Source of the DNA: Elusimicrobiaceae bacterium
GTDB taxonomy: Bacteria > Elusimicrobiota > Elusimicrobia > Elusimicrobiales > Elusimicrobiaceae
DNA: 64,000 nt
Direction of reading: 5' to 3'
NCBI GenBank assembly: GCA_017475405.1
Contig: JAFVFN010000006.1
Span: forward strand, 62,001 to 126,000
How positions within the stretch are numbered: the first letter of the stretch is position 1; the number at the start of each line of letters is the position of its first letter. Below are positions 1-8,628 of the stretch, in pieces. The translations under genes were made by a program, and so were the position numbers. A model generated the notes under the pieces. The model saw nothing but the letters and a program-made list of their open reading frames with translations. It was not told the origin of the DNA and made no database searches.

Positions 1-389
1 GAGATTAAGTCTGACTTTTGTAACTCGGGGTAAAAACTTTTATTGCCCGGATCCTGGGGATCGTTAATCCATTTCACAAAATCATCTACCGCTTTTTGGG
101 GACGATACGAATCCCATACTAAGATCCGATACCCCTGCGCACGCAAGTCGGCAGCCGCTTTGGAAAGTGCCTGCAAGGCTTCTTTGGTCATATAGGCAAT
201 CGGAGCTTTATAGCCTGTGATTTTGTGTCCGGTAAAATTGTACGGCGAATAATAACGCAAATCAAATACCGCGTCGTCAATCACATTGTAAATTTTGTCA
301 AAACCACTTTTGTCCGTAGAAACGGTATCTGCCTGCACCATGGGCAACAGTCCTACCAGTAACACAAACAATAAACTTATTTTTTTCAT
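1..389 (-). CDS. VanX/DdpX-like D-Ala-D-Ala dipeptidase, C-terminus outside window
   Basis: Translating the minus strand from the ATG at 389 gives a signal peptide (residues 1-20, hydrophobic core LLFVLLVGLLP) followed by the start of an M15D peptidase domain: DLRYYSPYNFTGHKITGY near residue 43, a helix rich in Ala and Leu, and ILVWDSYRPQKAVDDFVKW, the YRP segment typical of VanX/DdpX. The family hydrolyses D-alanyl-D-alanine in the periplasm. The zinc-binding SxHxxGxAxD and later His lie beyond base 1, so activity cannot be judged. AGGAG lies 9 nt before the ATG. A vancomycin-resistance role is not implied; recycling of peptidoglycan dipeptide is the more usual role of solitary copies. Confidence 0.8.
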   Translation of the reverse strand, partial: MKKISLLFVLLVGLLPMVQADTVSTDKSGFDKIYNVIDDAVFDLRYYSPYNFTGHKITGYKAPIAYMTKEALQALSKAAADLRAQGYRILVWDSYRPQKAVDDFVKWINDPQDPGNKSFYPELQKSDLI

Positions 390-434
390 GTTTTTACTCC
401 TAAGCATGTTTTTATAAATGAAGGTTTCAGTAAA

Positions 435-1163
435 TTATTTTGCTTCCGCGGCCGGTTCTGATAACTGTTTTTCGGCCGGTTGGCGAGTTTCTGTAGGTAG
501 AGTTGCGACTGCATCCTCGTGCTTTAAAACGTTCGTTTTTTGGAGTCCCTGCGTATATTGCGCCCGGGCATCTACAATTTCCAGCAACAGCATTACTTGA
601 CGTAAATCGGTTTTTTCCGTTTCACTGAGTTGTTCATTAGCTGCCAAATAACTGGCAACAGCCCGTCCATCTGGTGTTACAAACGCCGGGTCTGCATGGG
701 CAATCAAAAGGGTCTTAATTACAGACAATGTATTATGACGGACAGCCATCAGCAATGCCTTATTTTTATTTTGCTGTTGGGCCGATGAAGTACCGCCCTG
801 CCGGGCCAGTACTTTGGTAATGACAGGGTTTGGATTATAGGCGGCCGCTATCATCAAGGGAGTATTTCCTTGTTTATCAGTAGCAAACGTATCCGCACCG
901 GCTAAGATTAATTTATGGATAATCTGTGGCTGGGAGGCATGGCGCGCCGCATAAAAAAGGGCTGTCTGTCCAGATTTATCGCGCATATTTACAGCATGCG
1001 AAGTTAGTAAATCATCCATTCTAGTCATATCGTTTTCTTCTAGGGCACGCATCAAACGTGTGGCGCCTCTAGAATCCGTTTCCTGAGCGAAATGACGATA
1101 GAGCAGTCCCCCGGAAATTAACCCTATAATGATACCTATCAATACCCATGTACTTTTTTTCAT
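435..1163 (-). CDS. Membrane-anchored ankyrin-repeat protein
   Basis: The 242-residue product starts with a single hydrophobic segment (residues 5-23, WVLIGIIIGLISGGLLY), then at least three ankyrin-type units between about 33 and 175: SGQTALFYAARHA, QGNTPLMIAAA and NKALLMAVRHN followed by VIKTLLIAHADP. The tail (about 195-242) is charged and rich in Pro, Ala and Glu and looks disordered. The expected topology is an N-in anchor with the repeats in the periplasm or on the cytoplasmic face; the sequence does not decide which. Ankyrin repeats mediate protein binding; the partner is unknown. No Shine-Dalgarno sequence precedes the ATG; instead TAAAAT ends 6 nt upstream, suggesting a leaderless mRNA. 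Confidence 0.8.
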   Translation of the reverse strand: MKKSTWVLIGIIIGLISGGLLYRHFAQETDSRGATRLMRALEENDMTRMDDLLTSHAVNMRDKSGQTALFYAARHASQPQIIHKLILAGADTFATDKQGNTPLMIAAAYNPNPVITKVLARQGGTSSAQQQNKNKALLMAVRHNTLSVIKTLLIAHADPAFVTPDGRAVASYLAANEQLSETEKTDLRQVMLLLEIVDARAQYTQGLQKTNVLKHEDAVATLPTETRQPAEKQLSEPAAEAK

Positions 1164-1169
1164 ACTTGT

Positions 1170-1175
1170 ATTTTA
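1170..1175 (-). promoter_or_regulatory. -10 box for a leaderless ankyrin-protein mRNA
   Basis: Read on the minus strand this is TAAAAT, followed by six bases and then the ATG at 1163. No good -35 is seen. The spacing puts the predicted transcription start on the A of the ATG. Confidence 0.5.
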
Positions 1176-1232
1176 GCACATTGGCAGGGATAAATTGTAA
1201 AATATAAGTAATTACTTATACAGAGGTATTGT

Positions 1233-2744
1233 ATGGCTGAACAACAACACAACAATGCGCTGGACGCAATCATTAAACAGCGCTATGCGGAGGTCAACGA
1301 AATCCGCCAAATGGGGATTACCCCCTATCCGAACCACTGCGACAAACAAATTTCCTGTGCAGACGCCAAAAATCTGGCCGAAAACGCCGATGCCGTAACA
1401 GCCGGACGTCTGATGCAAATTCGTTTAATGGGTAAAGCTGCCTTTGCACACCTGCGTGATTTTTCGGGTCGCATCCAACTCTACGTAGCCAAGGATAATT
1501 TGGGCGAAGAAGCGTATACATTTTTCAAAAAACATATGGCCGTCGGTGATTTTGTGTCTGTAACCGGACACATTTTTGTTACCAAAACTGGCGAAAAAAC
1601 TATTAAAGTTACAAAAATGACCTTGTTGTCCAAAGCCATTCGTCCCATGCCGGAAAAATATCACGGCCTGCAAGACACTGAGGTACGCTTTCGCAAACGC
1701 CACTTGGATTTAATTGCCAATGAAGACGTAAAAGAAATCTTTGTCAAACGCGCCAAGATTATTTCTTCTATCCGAAAGACCCTGGACGAAAAAGGTTTCT
1801 TAGAAGTAGAAACCCCCATTTTAAACCCGGATTCCGGCGGTGCCGTGGCACGTCCGTTTGAAACGTTCCACAACGCACTTAAAATGCCGCTCTACATGCG
1901 TATCGCTTTGGAACTCTACCACAAACGTCTGATTATCGGCGGACTGGACCGCATTTATGAAATCGGTCATATGTTCCGCAACGAGGGGATTGATACTACC
2001 CACAATCCCGAGTTTACCATGATGGAACTCTACCAGGCCTATGGTGACGTAAACACCATGGCAGATTTATTTGATGAAATTTTAGGTAATGCCGCCAAGG
2101 CCATCGGCGTGGAAAAAGTACAGTTCCGCGGATATGAAGTAGACTTACGCCCTCCGTATAAACGCCTTTACATTCCGGTTGCCTGGCAAGAAAAATTCGG
2201 CCGCGATATCCACGAAGTATTGGACGGCCGCAAATTTAACCGCGCCAAACTCGAAGAAGTAGCCCGTGAACAGGGTGTCAAGTTCTCGGCCGATGATTCG
2301 GACAGCGCGATTTTTGACGAACTGTTTGAAGGCAAACTTTTGGCTGAATACCACAACCCGATCATTGCACTGGATTACCCCACGGCTGTCAGTCCGTTCT
2401 CCAAAACCAAACCCGGTGACCCGGAACTGGTGGAACGCTTTGAAGTATTTGTAAACGGGCAGGAACTGGGAAACGCTTACACTGAGCTTAATGACCCGGC
2501 CGACCAATTACAGCGCCTTAAAGACCAAGCCGCCGCCAAAGCAGTGGCCAAGGGGGAAGACGCCGAAAATGCCGATATCCTGGACGCGGATTATATTGAG
2601 GCCATGGAATCGGGTATGCCGCCGACCGGTGGTATGGGTATCGGAATTGACCGTATCATTATGATGCTTACGGGACAGGATTCTATAAGAGAGATTATTT
2701 TCTTCCCCACACTTAAAAAGTTAGAGGAAGAAGAGAGAAAATAG
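1233..2744 (+). CDS. lysS: Lysine--tRNA ligase, class II
   Basis: The 503-residue length is normal for bacterial LysS. An N-terminal OB-fold anticodon-binding domain (about 58-140, KAAFAHLRDFSGRIQLYVA) is followed by the class II catalytic core: motif 1 near GFLEVETPIL (188-197), motif 2 with FRNEGIDTTHNPEFTMMELY (from 248) and motif 3 GMGIGIDRIIM close to the C-terminus. It charges tRNA-Lys with lysine in the cytosol. AGAGG lies 9 nt before the ATG. The gene stands alone; a strong bidirectional terminator follows, shared with the convergent pilin gene. Confidence 0.97.
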   Translation: MAEQQHNNALDAIIKQRYAEVNEIRQMGITPYPNHCDKQISCADAKNLAENADAVTAGRLMQIRLMGKAAFAHLRDFSGRIQLYVAKDNLGEEAYTFFKKHMAVGDFVSVTGHIFVTKTGEKTIKVTKMTLLSKAIRPMPEKYHGLQDTEVRFRKRHLDLIANEDVKEIFVKRAKIISSIRKTLDEKGFLEVETPILNPDSGGAVARPFETFHNALKMPLYMRIALELYHKRLIIGGLDRIYEIGHMFRNEGIDTTHNPEFTMMELYQAYGDVNTMADLFDEILGNAAKAIGVEKVQFRGYEVDLRPPYKRLYIPVAWQEKFGRDIHEVLDGRKFNRAKLEEVAREQGVKFSADDSDSAIFDELFEGKLLAEYHNPIIALDYPTAVSPFSKTKPGDPELVERFEVFVNGQELGNAYTELNDPADQLQRLKDQAAAKAVAKGEDAENADILDADYIEAMESGMPPTGGMGIGIDRIIMMLTGQDSIREIIFFPTLKKLEEEERK

Positions 2745-2768
2745 TTTCCGACAACGCAATTTTAGGAT

Positions 2769-2805
2769 GCAGGCCTTCAGCTCCCTCTGAAGGCCTGCTT
2801 GTTTT
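2769..2805. terminator. Bidirectional intrinsic terminator between lysS and pilin 1
   Basis: The 12-bp stem GCAGGCCTTCAG / CTGAAGGCCTGC (2769-2780 with 2787-2798) is followed on the plus strand by TTGTTTT. Its position between convergent stops suggests use by both genes, although the minus-strand run is poorer in T. Confidence 0.8.
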
Positions 2806-3367
2806 AATATAGTTCGTAACACTTACTCCCTGTTCCACCACAAGAATAAGGGTTCCCTATTGATCTACAAAATTCTTTGCCAAAAGAACTTCCATTACTT
2901 TGCCAACAAGCACGAGTACCGGGATAGGCAAACTGACTGGTTGAATGGGCAGACCCAAACTCTATAATAAAATCTCTGTGTTCACTACAGGCTTCATAGG
3001 TTGTATTATAGCCTGGACAATAACTAGCGGCCACGCTTCCGGTATTATTAGCTGACGTATTTACTACAAAATCATTTCCACATCCCCAAAAATGACCTTC
3101 CAACCCACTTGCTTCCGAAGGTGGAAGTAGAGTGCAAGCTTCGGGAGTAATATCTAATGTCCGTGCATCAGTGGCATATTCTCCATTGGACAAATAATAA
3201 GCCTCCTGTGCTTTAAGTATATTCGCCAACATCGGCAAAATCGTACCGACCCGCGATTTTACGACTGCTTTTTTATACTGCGGTAACGCTACCGCTGCCA
3301 AAATACCTATAATCAGCACTACCACTAATAATTCGATCAACGTAAACGCCTTTTTATTTGGTTTCAT
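2804..3367 (-). CDS. Type IV pilin-like protein (pilE-like), copy 1
   Basis: Start chosen at 3367 (MKPNKKA, with GGAG 8 nt upstream). An in-frame ATG at 3568 would add 67 residues, but those codons lie across the structured RNA leader and do not resemble a pilin. The 187-residue product has a 7-residue leader ending in Ala (KKA|FTLIE, with Glu at +5), the hydrophobic helix [19 protein letters not shown], and the family motif AYYLSNGEYATDARTLDI. The distal half is unique and rich in Cys, Gly and Asn; near the end FCRSIGNPYSC supplies Cys likely to close a disulfide loop. It is probably an inner-membrane pilin or pseudopilin cut by a PilD-type peptidase. The Ala at -1 is atypical. The gene is solitary, convergent to lysS. 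Confidence 0.9.
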   Translation of the reverse strand: MKPNKKAFTLIELLVVVLIIGILAAVALPQYKKAVVKSRVGTILPMLANILKAQEAYYLSNGEYATDARTLDITPEACTLLPPSEASGLEGHFWGCGNDFVVNTSANNTGSVAASYCPGYNTTYEACSEHRDFIIEFGSAHSTSQFAYPGTRACWQSNGSSFGKEFCRSIGNPYSCGGTGSKCYELY

Positions 3368-3416
3368 AAATTTCTCCTTTTCCTTTTTCAACTCTCTATT
3401 ATGAAACCCATAAAGA

Positions 3417-3603
3417 ACGGCTGTCATGCCAAGCTTCACCAAAGCCCCAAGCACAACAGCCGTAGTTTCCTGCACAAAGCAGGAAACATTCGGCACAGTC
3501 AGGGCTCGAGACCTAACCGTACCTAAATCGGCTATTTTTGGACTTGGTGAAGCGTTTGGACTTTCCATACGGCTCCGTATTCTTTATACGGTTCCAAAAA
3601 CAG
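3417..3603 (-). promoter_or_regulatory. Structured pilin leader RNA element, copy A
   Basis: This 187-nt leader ends 49 nt before the pilin start. P1: CTGTTTTTGG with CCAAAAATAG. P2: CCGTAT with ATACGG. P2b: GTATGGA with TCCAAAC (one mismatch). P3, a pseudoknot joining the P1 loop to the P6 loop: GCTTCACCAA with TTGGTGAAGC. P4: GGTACGGTTAGG with CCCTGACTGTGCC. P5: GTTTCCTGC with GCAGGAAAC. P6: ACGGCTGTTGTGC with GCATGACAGCCGT, followed by TCTTTATG. The unpaired core AGCCGATTTAGGTAC is shared with the other copies. Which transcript uses it and what it senses are unknown. Confidence 0.8.
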
Positions 3604-3635
3604 ATAAATTGTAATAGCATTGTAACAAATTTTGC

Positions 3636-3641
3636 TACAAT
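3636..3641 (+). promoter_or_regulatory. -10 box for leaderless lolC mRNA
   Basis: TACAAT is followed by six bases (ATACAC) and then the lolC ATG at 3648. No Shine-Dalgarno sequence is present. The -35 region is weak and overlaps the upstream end of the divergent pilin leader. Confidence 0.5.
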
Positions 3642-3647
3642 ATACAC

Positions 3648-4868
3648 ATGAATTTTGCACGCTCAGTAGCTACGCGCTATTTAACCCGTAAACAGGGCCT
3701 GTTTGCCTTTATTACCACCCTCATTGGCGTGGCCGGAGTATCTGTCGGGGTAGCTGCTCTTATTACTACACTCTCTGTAATGAACGGCTTTCAAACAGAC
3801 ATTAAAGACAAAGTCATCGGTGCTCAAAGTCATATTTTGGTATTCGGACGCATGAGCCCGGAAGTATACAAAAAAAATATCGCTTTAATTGAAGAACTCC
3901 CGCAGGTGGCTGCCGCGGCTCCGCATATCTACGGACAGGCTATTTTGACTCATGCCGGGCAAAGCTTAGGTATTATTATTCGCGGACTGGACCCGCAGCA
4001 GGAACAAAAAATCAATAATCTGGCAGACTCTTTGGTGGAAGGTGCTTTTGAACCCGCCGACTGGGACAGTAATGCTCCCGCACCACTGGTGTTGGGCACG
4101 GAATTGGCCGCCAATATGGGAGCTGACATCGGTGATGACGTGGTATTAATCTCTCCGCAATCGATTTCCACATCGGCCGGGATGTTCCCCAAAATGAAAA
4201 AATTTCGTATCAGCGGCCTTTTAAAAACCGGTTATTATGAGTTTGACAATACCATTGCCTATACCACCCTGCCACATGCCAGTGAATTTTTAGGCCTTAA
4301 ACAAGGCACAACCGGCGTTGCCGTTAAACTGCACAACATCAACCATGCCGAGAAAGTAGCTGAAGAAATCTCCGAAAAAATCGGTTACGGCTATAATGTG
4401 CGTACATTTGCACAGTTAAACAGTACGCTCTACGCAGCCCTTAAACTGGAAAAAACCATGATGTTTATTATCCTGTTCTTAATCATCGGGGTAGCCTCGT
4501 TAAATATTGCCAGCAACCTAATTTTACTGGGCACCGAAAAACTGCGCGACATCGGTATCATGCGCGCTATCGGGGCCAGTCCCAAAATGATACGCAGTAT
4601 TTTTATGTGGGAAGCCATGGTCATTGCTACCCTGGGAATCGTGCTTGGGATATTACTGGCCTGTCTGTTATGCTGGATTATTGCCACGTTTAATATCGTG
4701 GAGCTGCCCGGTGATATTTATTACCTTACGAAAGTTCCTGTACGGATGCAATGGGGTGATATTGTAGCTGTAGTAGGCGGCAGTTATATTATTTGTTTTG
4801 TAGCCGGACTTTACCCGGCCTTAAAAGCATCACGCGTTCACCCCACAGATGCCATACGGTATGGTTAA
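3648..4868 (+). CDS. lolC: Lipoprotein-releasing ABC transporter permease (LolC/LolE family)
   Basis: The 406-residue protein has the family layout: TM1 near residues 20-48 (LFAFITTLIGVAGVSVGVAA), a large periplasmic domain (about 50-265), and three C-terminal TMs (about 273-297, 320-350, 370-395) typical of FtsX/MacB-fold permeases. SVMNGFQTDIKDKVIGAQSHILVFG after TM1 is characteristic of LolC/E. With the downstream ATPase it would extract lipoproteins from the inner membrane toward LolA. Only one permease gene is present here, so it may act as a homodimer (LolF-like) or its partner lies elsewhere. lolD starts 2 nt after the stop. Confidence 0.88.
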   Translation: MNFARSVATRYLTRKQGLFAFITTLIGVAGVSVGVAALITTLSVMNGFQTDIKDKVIGAQSHILVFGRMSPEVYKKNIALIEELPQVAAAAPHIYGQAILTHAGQSLGIIIRGLDPQQEQKINNLADSLVEGAFEPADWDSNAPAPLVLGTELAANMGADIGDDVVLISPQSISTSAGMFPKMKKFRISGLLKTGYYEFDNTIAYTTLPHASEFLGLKQGTTGVAVKLHNINHAEKVAEEISEKIGYGYNVRTFAQLNSTLYAALKLEKTMMFIILFLIIGVASLNIASNLILLGTEKLRDIGIMRAIGASPKMIRSIFMWEAMVIATLGIVLGILLACLLCWIIATFNIVELPGDIYYLTKVPVRMQWGDIVAVVGGSYIICFVAGLYPALKASRVHPTDAIRYG

Positions 4869-4870
4869 TT

Positions 4871-5536
4871 ATGATTGAACTCAAACACGTTACCAAGATT
4901 TATAACCCCGGCAAAGAAGATTTATGCGTACTGGAAGACGTATCGCTTACCATTGCGCGCGGTAAATTTACAGTACTCCTGGGTCCCAGCGGATCCGGCA
5001 AAAGTACTCTTTTAAATTTAATTGCCATGTTAGACGTCCCTACCAGCGGTCAAATTTGGGTGGACGGCAAAAATATTACAGCATTAAAGAGCGAGTCTGC
5101 ACGTTCCAAACTGCGTCTAACTAAAATGGGATTTGTATTCCAATTTGACGGGCTGCTGCCGGAGTTTTCACTCTTGGAAAACGTCGAGATGCCGGCCCGC
5201 ATGCTCGGCAAGTCCAGTCCTAAAAAAGCACAATCTCTTTTAGAACGTTTTGGACTGGGTCACATGGTGCACAAACTGCCTGCCGATTTATCCGGCGGTG
5301 AAAAACAACGCGCCAGTATTGCCCGGGCGCTACGCAATAACCCCGTGTTGCTACTGGCCGATGAGCCCACCGGCAACTTAGACGCACAGCGCAAAATCCA
5401 GGTATTTGAGGATTTTGCACGCATGAGTCGCAGCGAAAAACTCACGATTTTAATGGTAACTCACGACGTACATGCCGCTGACTTTGCCGATGAAGTATTT
5501 ACCTTACAGAACAAACAGTTAATAAAAACAAAATAG
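4871..5536 (+). CDS. lolD: Lipoprotein-releasing ABC transporter ATP-binding protein LolD
   Basis: The 221-residue ATPase starts MIELKHVTKIY. Walker A GPSGSGKST is at 38-46, the signature LSGGEKQR near 140, Walker B LLLADEPTGNLD near 160, and the H-loop THD near 195. An in-frame ATG at 4793 lies inside lolC and is rejected: the ATG at 4871 gives the normal family N-terminus and follows the lolC stop (TAA at 4866-4868) closely. It powers lipoprotein release together with the upstream permease, and ends just before the Sel1 gene. Confidence 0.93.
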   Translation: MIELKHVTKIYNPGKEDLCVLEDVSLTIARGKFTVLLGPSGSGKSTLLNLIAMLDVPTSGQIWVDGKNITALKSESARSKLRLTKMGFVFQFDGLLPEFSLLENVEMPARMLGKSSPKKAQSLLERFGLGHMVHKLPADLSGGEKQRASIARALRNNPVLLLADEPTGNLDAQRKIQVFEDFARMSRSEKLTILMVTHDVHAADFADEVFTLQNKQLIKTK

Positions 5537-5544
5537 GAGCTTTT

Positions 5545-6144
5545 ATGGAACCGATCATTGAAACCAATATGGCGTTTACCTGTATTTTCCTGCTAGCTGT
5601 AGCTTGGTTTTTGTTACGTAAATTTTCTGCCAATCCCTTTGAAGACACCCTCAAACGCGCCATGGGCGGTAACCCGCAGGCCCAATACGATATGGGGTAT
5701 TTTTATTATCAGGGCAAAAAAGTAAAACAAAATCTGACCCAGGCATTTAACTGGTTTGACACGGCAGCCAAGCAGGGACATGTACGCGCTCTGGTGGCGG
5801 TAGCGGGTCTGTACAATGAGGGGAAAGGGTGTAACAAAAACCCGCAAAAAGCTTTTGAATGCTATGAACAGGCCGCACAGACCGGCGATTTTGAGGCGCG
5901 TGTCAATTTGGCTACCTGCTATTTGCAGGGCATCGGTACCGAAAAGAACGAAACCAAAGGAGCTGAGATCCTCAAACAAGCTGCCGATGATAAAAGTCCG
6001 CTTGCTCAAACTTTAATGGGCGATTTGTATGAACGCGGGGTAGGCGTAGCCAAAGACGAAAATGCTGCCATGAGTTATTATTTAAAGGCTGCCAAACAGG
6101 GTGAACCGCTAGCCCGGAAAAAACTGGAAAGTCGGCGCAAATAA
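5545..6144 (+). CDS. Membrane-anchored Sel1-repeat protein
   Basis: The 199-residue product has one N-terminal hydrophobic segment (about 9-24, AFTCIFLLAVAWFLL) and then four Sel1-type TPR units of about 36 residues: AQYDMGYFYYQGKKVKQN, ALVAVAGLYNEGKGCNKN, ARVNLATCYLQGIGTEKN and AQTLMGDLYERGVGVAKD. Such repeats are protein-binding scaffolds. AGGAG precedes the ATG and only 8 nt separate it from lolD, so it is the third gene of the Lol operon; a role in envelope assembly is an inference from that context. Confidence 0.82.
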   Translation: MEPIIETNMAFTCIFLLAVAWFLLRKFSANPFEDTLKRAMGGNPQAQYDMGYFYYQGKKVKQNLTQAFNWFDTAAKQGHVRALVAVAGLYNEGKGCNKNPQKAFECYEQAAQTGDFEARVNLATCYLQGIGTEKNETKGAEILKQAADDKSPLAQTLMGDLYERGVGVAKDENAAMSYYLKAAKQGEPLARKKLESRRK

Positions 6145-6167
6145 ACTGTTTGCTGCATTTGCACCGC

Positions 6168-8528
6168 TTATAAAGCGATCTTTAGTTTGCGGGCCAGGGC
6201 ACGCAAAATATCTTTTTTCTTAGCATCTTCTCCCAAGGCTTTCAGTCCAAAATACACAAACTCCTGTGCTTTGACAGTGTCGGGAGAAAACCCAAAAATT
6301 TCAATATAGTTTAAGAACTCCACTAACTTGTGGGCCGCCGCTTTATCCTGCGGGTTACGGGCAAACGCAAAGGCCAAAAACGTCAGTTTATCACTTACAG
6401 CCCGTGCAACTTGTCCCTGAGAAACATCCAGTCCGAGCGTTTTCACATCTTCCATCAGCTCTTCAACATCACTGACATTGACATCCGCCGCCCGAAACTC
6501 GGCTACCAAATCGTTACTCAGTACAAACTCCGCCGCCGTCAAAAAAGTGCGCGGGATCGGCGTACCCAACAGTTGCAGTCCCCGCACCACGGGATATTGT
6601 TTTTCAAACAGTTCTGTGCATACCTGTGCAGTAGCTTCATTCATGCGCTTAAGGACCTGCTCGACTACTTTGCGCCGTACATCCATAAACATGTCGGTTA
6701 ACGGAACTTCCTGTCTAAATTGTTGGCGAATCCATACCGCACATTCTTCATACTTCTGCGCTTCAAAGAGTTCTTTAAGCTTGGCAAATACCGACTCGGT
6801 GTTATCGGTACCCGCCGCACACGTCAGACTGGCTGTACCGCGGCGCAGCAGCGCAAAGGGGATATTACGCTCTTCCAATGTAATACGTGACTTAAGCGCA
6901 ATATGACCATACCATAACGTCATGTTAGACGTCGTTAACTTCGTCGGTTCGTATTTTAAGACATCACAGGCATAGGCCTTGCTGGGATTGGTCGTTTCAT
7001 CGGCCAGTAACGTTACGAGGTGAGAAAGCGCCATTTTTTCCAAACTGGCAGCCTGCGGTTTTACGTAACGCACATACGCCACTGCACCATTTTTAAGTTC
7101 CGGTAAATTACTGGGTGCCTGCTCTAGCATTTTAATAAAGGTAGGTTCCAAATCATGACCGCTAAGAGCCCGGTTGAGCTCCATAGCCCGGCATGCGTAC
7201 TGCATAATTTGCGTGGTCTCTAGGCCACTCACTTCATCAAAAAACCAGCCGCACGAAGTATACATGAGCATGGCCATGCGCTGCATTTCCAGTAACATTA
7301 GAGCCGTTGAGCGGTCATTCCAGGCTTTCTCGGTAGCATGACGCAAGAAAAACTTATGCTGCGCATCCAACGAACGGTCTAAAATGAGTTCAATGTAATC
7401 GTTACGAGCAGCCCATACATTTTTAAAATATTCACGGCCGGTGTTTTCAAAGGTTTTAATCATCTCGTCACGGATAAAATCAAGCGCACTGCGTAGCGGT
7501 CCGCGCCATTTTTGGTTCCATCCGCCGTGCATCCCGGAATTACATCCGCAATCCGCCCGCCAGCGTTCTACCCCGTGGAAACAGCTCCAGGAGGTGTTTT
7601 CCCGGATTTGGGCCTCATATTGCGGGGGATTTTTTTCTAAAAACTCCCCATATACCGTTAACTGCACATCGGGTTTTTCCTGTACGGTTTTTAAACAATA
7701 AGCCAGTGCCATCTCGGCAAATTTCTGGTGGTGTCCGTAGGTTTCTCCGTCTGTTGCGATATGCATGAGCTGCGCTTCCTGCGTATTGTTGTAAGTACTC
7801 AGTAAGCGAGAGGCAAATTTTTCGCCGGAAGACAGCGTATCAGAAAAAGCAATGCCCTGTGAAATCGGTCCATCATAAAAAAATAATGTAATTTTTAGTC
7901 CGCTAGGCAGGTTGCATAAATAAGCACGTTTCGGATCTACCCCGCCGCCTATTTCCTGCCACTTGTCGTCTCCGATTTTACGGATCCGGGCACATTGCCC
8001 CGGAGCCAAAATGACAAACTTCATACCGTTGGCAGCCAATACTTCTAATGTTTCGGTATTGCAGGCCGTCTCGGCAAGCCATAAGGCTTCGGGCTTGCGG
8101 CCAAAACGCTTTTCAAAATCGTAAATACCCCATTTAATTTGGGTTTCTTTATCGTGTCCGTTGGCAAGCGGCAAAATCATGTGATTGTAGCATTGGGCAA
8201 TAGCGCTACCGTGACCGGAAAAATGTGTCCGGCTTTGACGATCGGCCTCTAAAATAGCCTGATAAACTTCGGGTTCTTTTGCTTCCATCCAGGAAAGCAG
8301 TGTCGGCCCAAAGTTAAAACTGATATGCGAATAATTATTAACCAAATCGGTTAATTCTTTATTGCCGTTTAATACGCGCGCTAAAGCATTGGGCGAATAA
8401 CATTCCGCACAAATACGTGCGTTCCAGTCGTGATAAGGACGGGCACTTTCCTGCAGTTCAATCTCTTCCAGCCACGCATTTTCGCGGGGCGGTTGATAAA
8501 AATGGCCATGGATACAAAGGTATTTCAT
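6168..8528 (-). CDS. GH57 alpha-glucan-active glycosidase with DUF3536-type C-terminus
   Basis: The 786-residue enzyme begins with HGHFYQPPRE (His7, His9), a GH57 signature. The probable nucleophile is Glu153 in ALWLAETACNTE and the probable acid Asp260 in MHIATDGETYGHH, matching the conserved GH57 motifs. There is no signal peptide, so it should act in the cytosol. The C-terminal half (about 400-786) is alpha-helical and resembles the DUF3536 region of large GH57 proteins. Probable substrate is glycogen or maltodextrin, consistent with the glycogen phosphorylase at 34804; amylase, branching or transferase activity cannot be told apart here. It converges with the Sel1 gene. Confidence 0.85.
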   Translation of the reverse strand: MKYLCIHGHFYQPPRENAWLEEIELQESARPYHDWNARICAECYSPNALARVLNGNKELTDLVNNYSHISFNFGPTLLSWMEAKEPEVYQAILEADRQSRTHFSGHGSAIAQCYNHMILPLANGHDKETQIKWGIYDFEKRFGRKPEALWLAETACNTETLEVLAANGMKFVILAPGQCARIRKIGDDKWQEIGGGVDPKRAYLCNLPSGLKITLFFYDGPISQGIAFSDTLSSGEKFASRLLSTYNNTQEAQLMHIATDGETYGHHQKFAEMALAYCLKTVQEKPDVQLTVYGEFLEKNPPQYEAQIRENTSWSCFHGVERWRADCGCNSGMHGGWNQKWRGPLRSALDFIRDEMIKTFENTGREYFKNVWAARNDYIELILDRSLDAQHKFFLRHATEKAWNDRSTALMLLEMQRMAMLMYTSCGWFFDEVSGLETTQIMQYACRAMELNRALSGHDLEPTFIKMLEQAPSNLPELKNGAVAYVRYVKPQAASLEKMALSHLVTLLADETTNPSKAYACDVLKYEPTKLTTSNMTLWYGHIALKSRITLEERNIPFALLRRGTASLTCAAGTDNTESVFAKLKELFEAQKYEECAVWIRQQFRQEVPLTDMFMDVRRKVVEQVLKRMNEATAQVCTELFEKQYPVVRGLQLLGTPIPRTFLTAAEFVLSNDLVAEFRAADVNVSDVEELMEDVKTLGLDVSQGQVARAVSDKLTFLAFAFARNPQDKAAAHKLVEFLNYIEIFGFSPDTVKAQEFVYFGLKALGEDAKKKDILRALARKLKIAL

Positions 8529-8569
8529 ATTTTTTTACCTAAATAATGCTACAATGAAAACAAGGGAAC

Positions 8570-8602
8570 TTGATTTTGCCCTTTACAGGATTATACTATA
8601 AT
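8570..8602 (+). promoter_or_regulatory. Promoter of the PhoH gene
   Basis: TTGATT (8570-8575) and TATACT (8592-8597) are 16 nt apart; an overlapping TATAAT (8597-8602) is a second possible -10. GGAGG follows before the ATG at 8629. Confidence 0.55.
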
Positions 8603-8628
8603 TACACCGTTCTTGCACGGAGGGGAAT

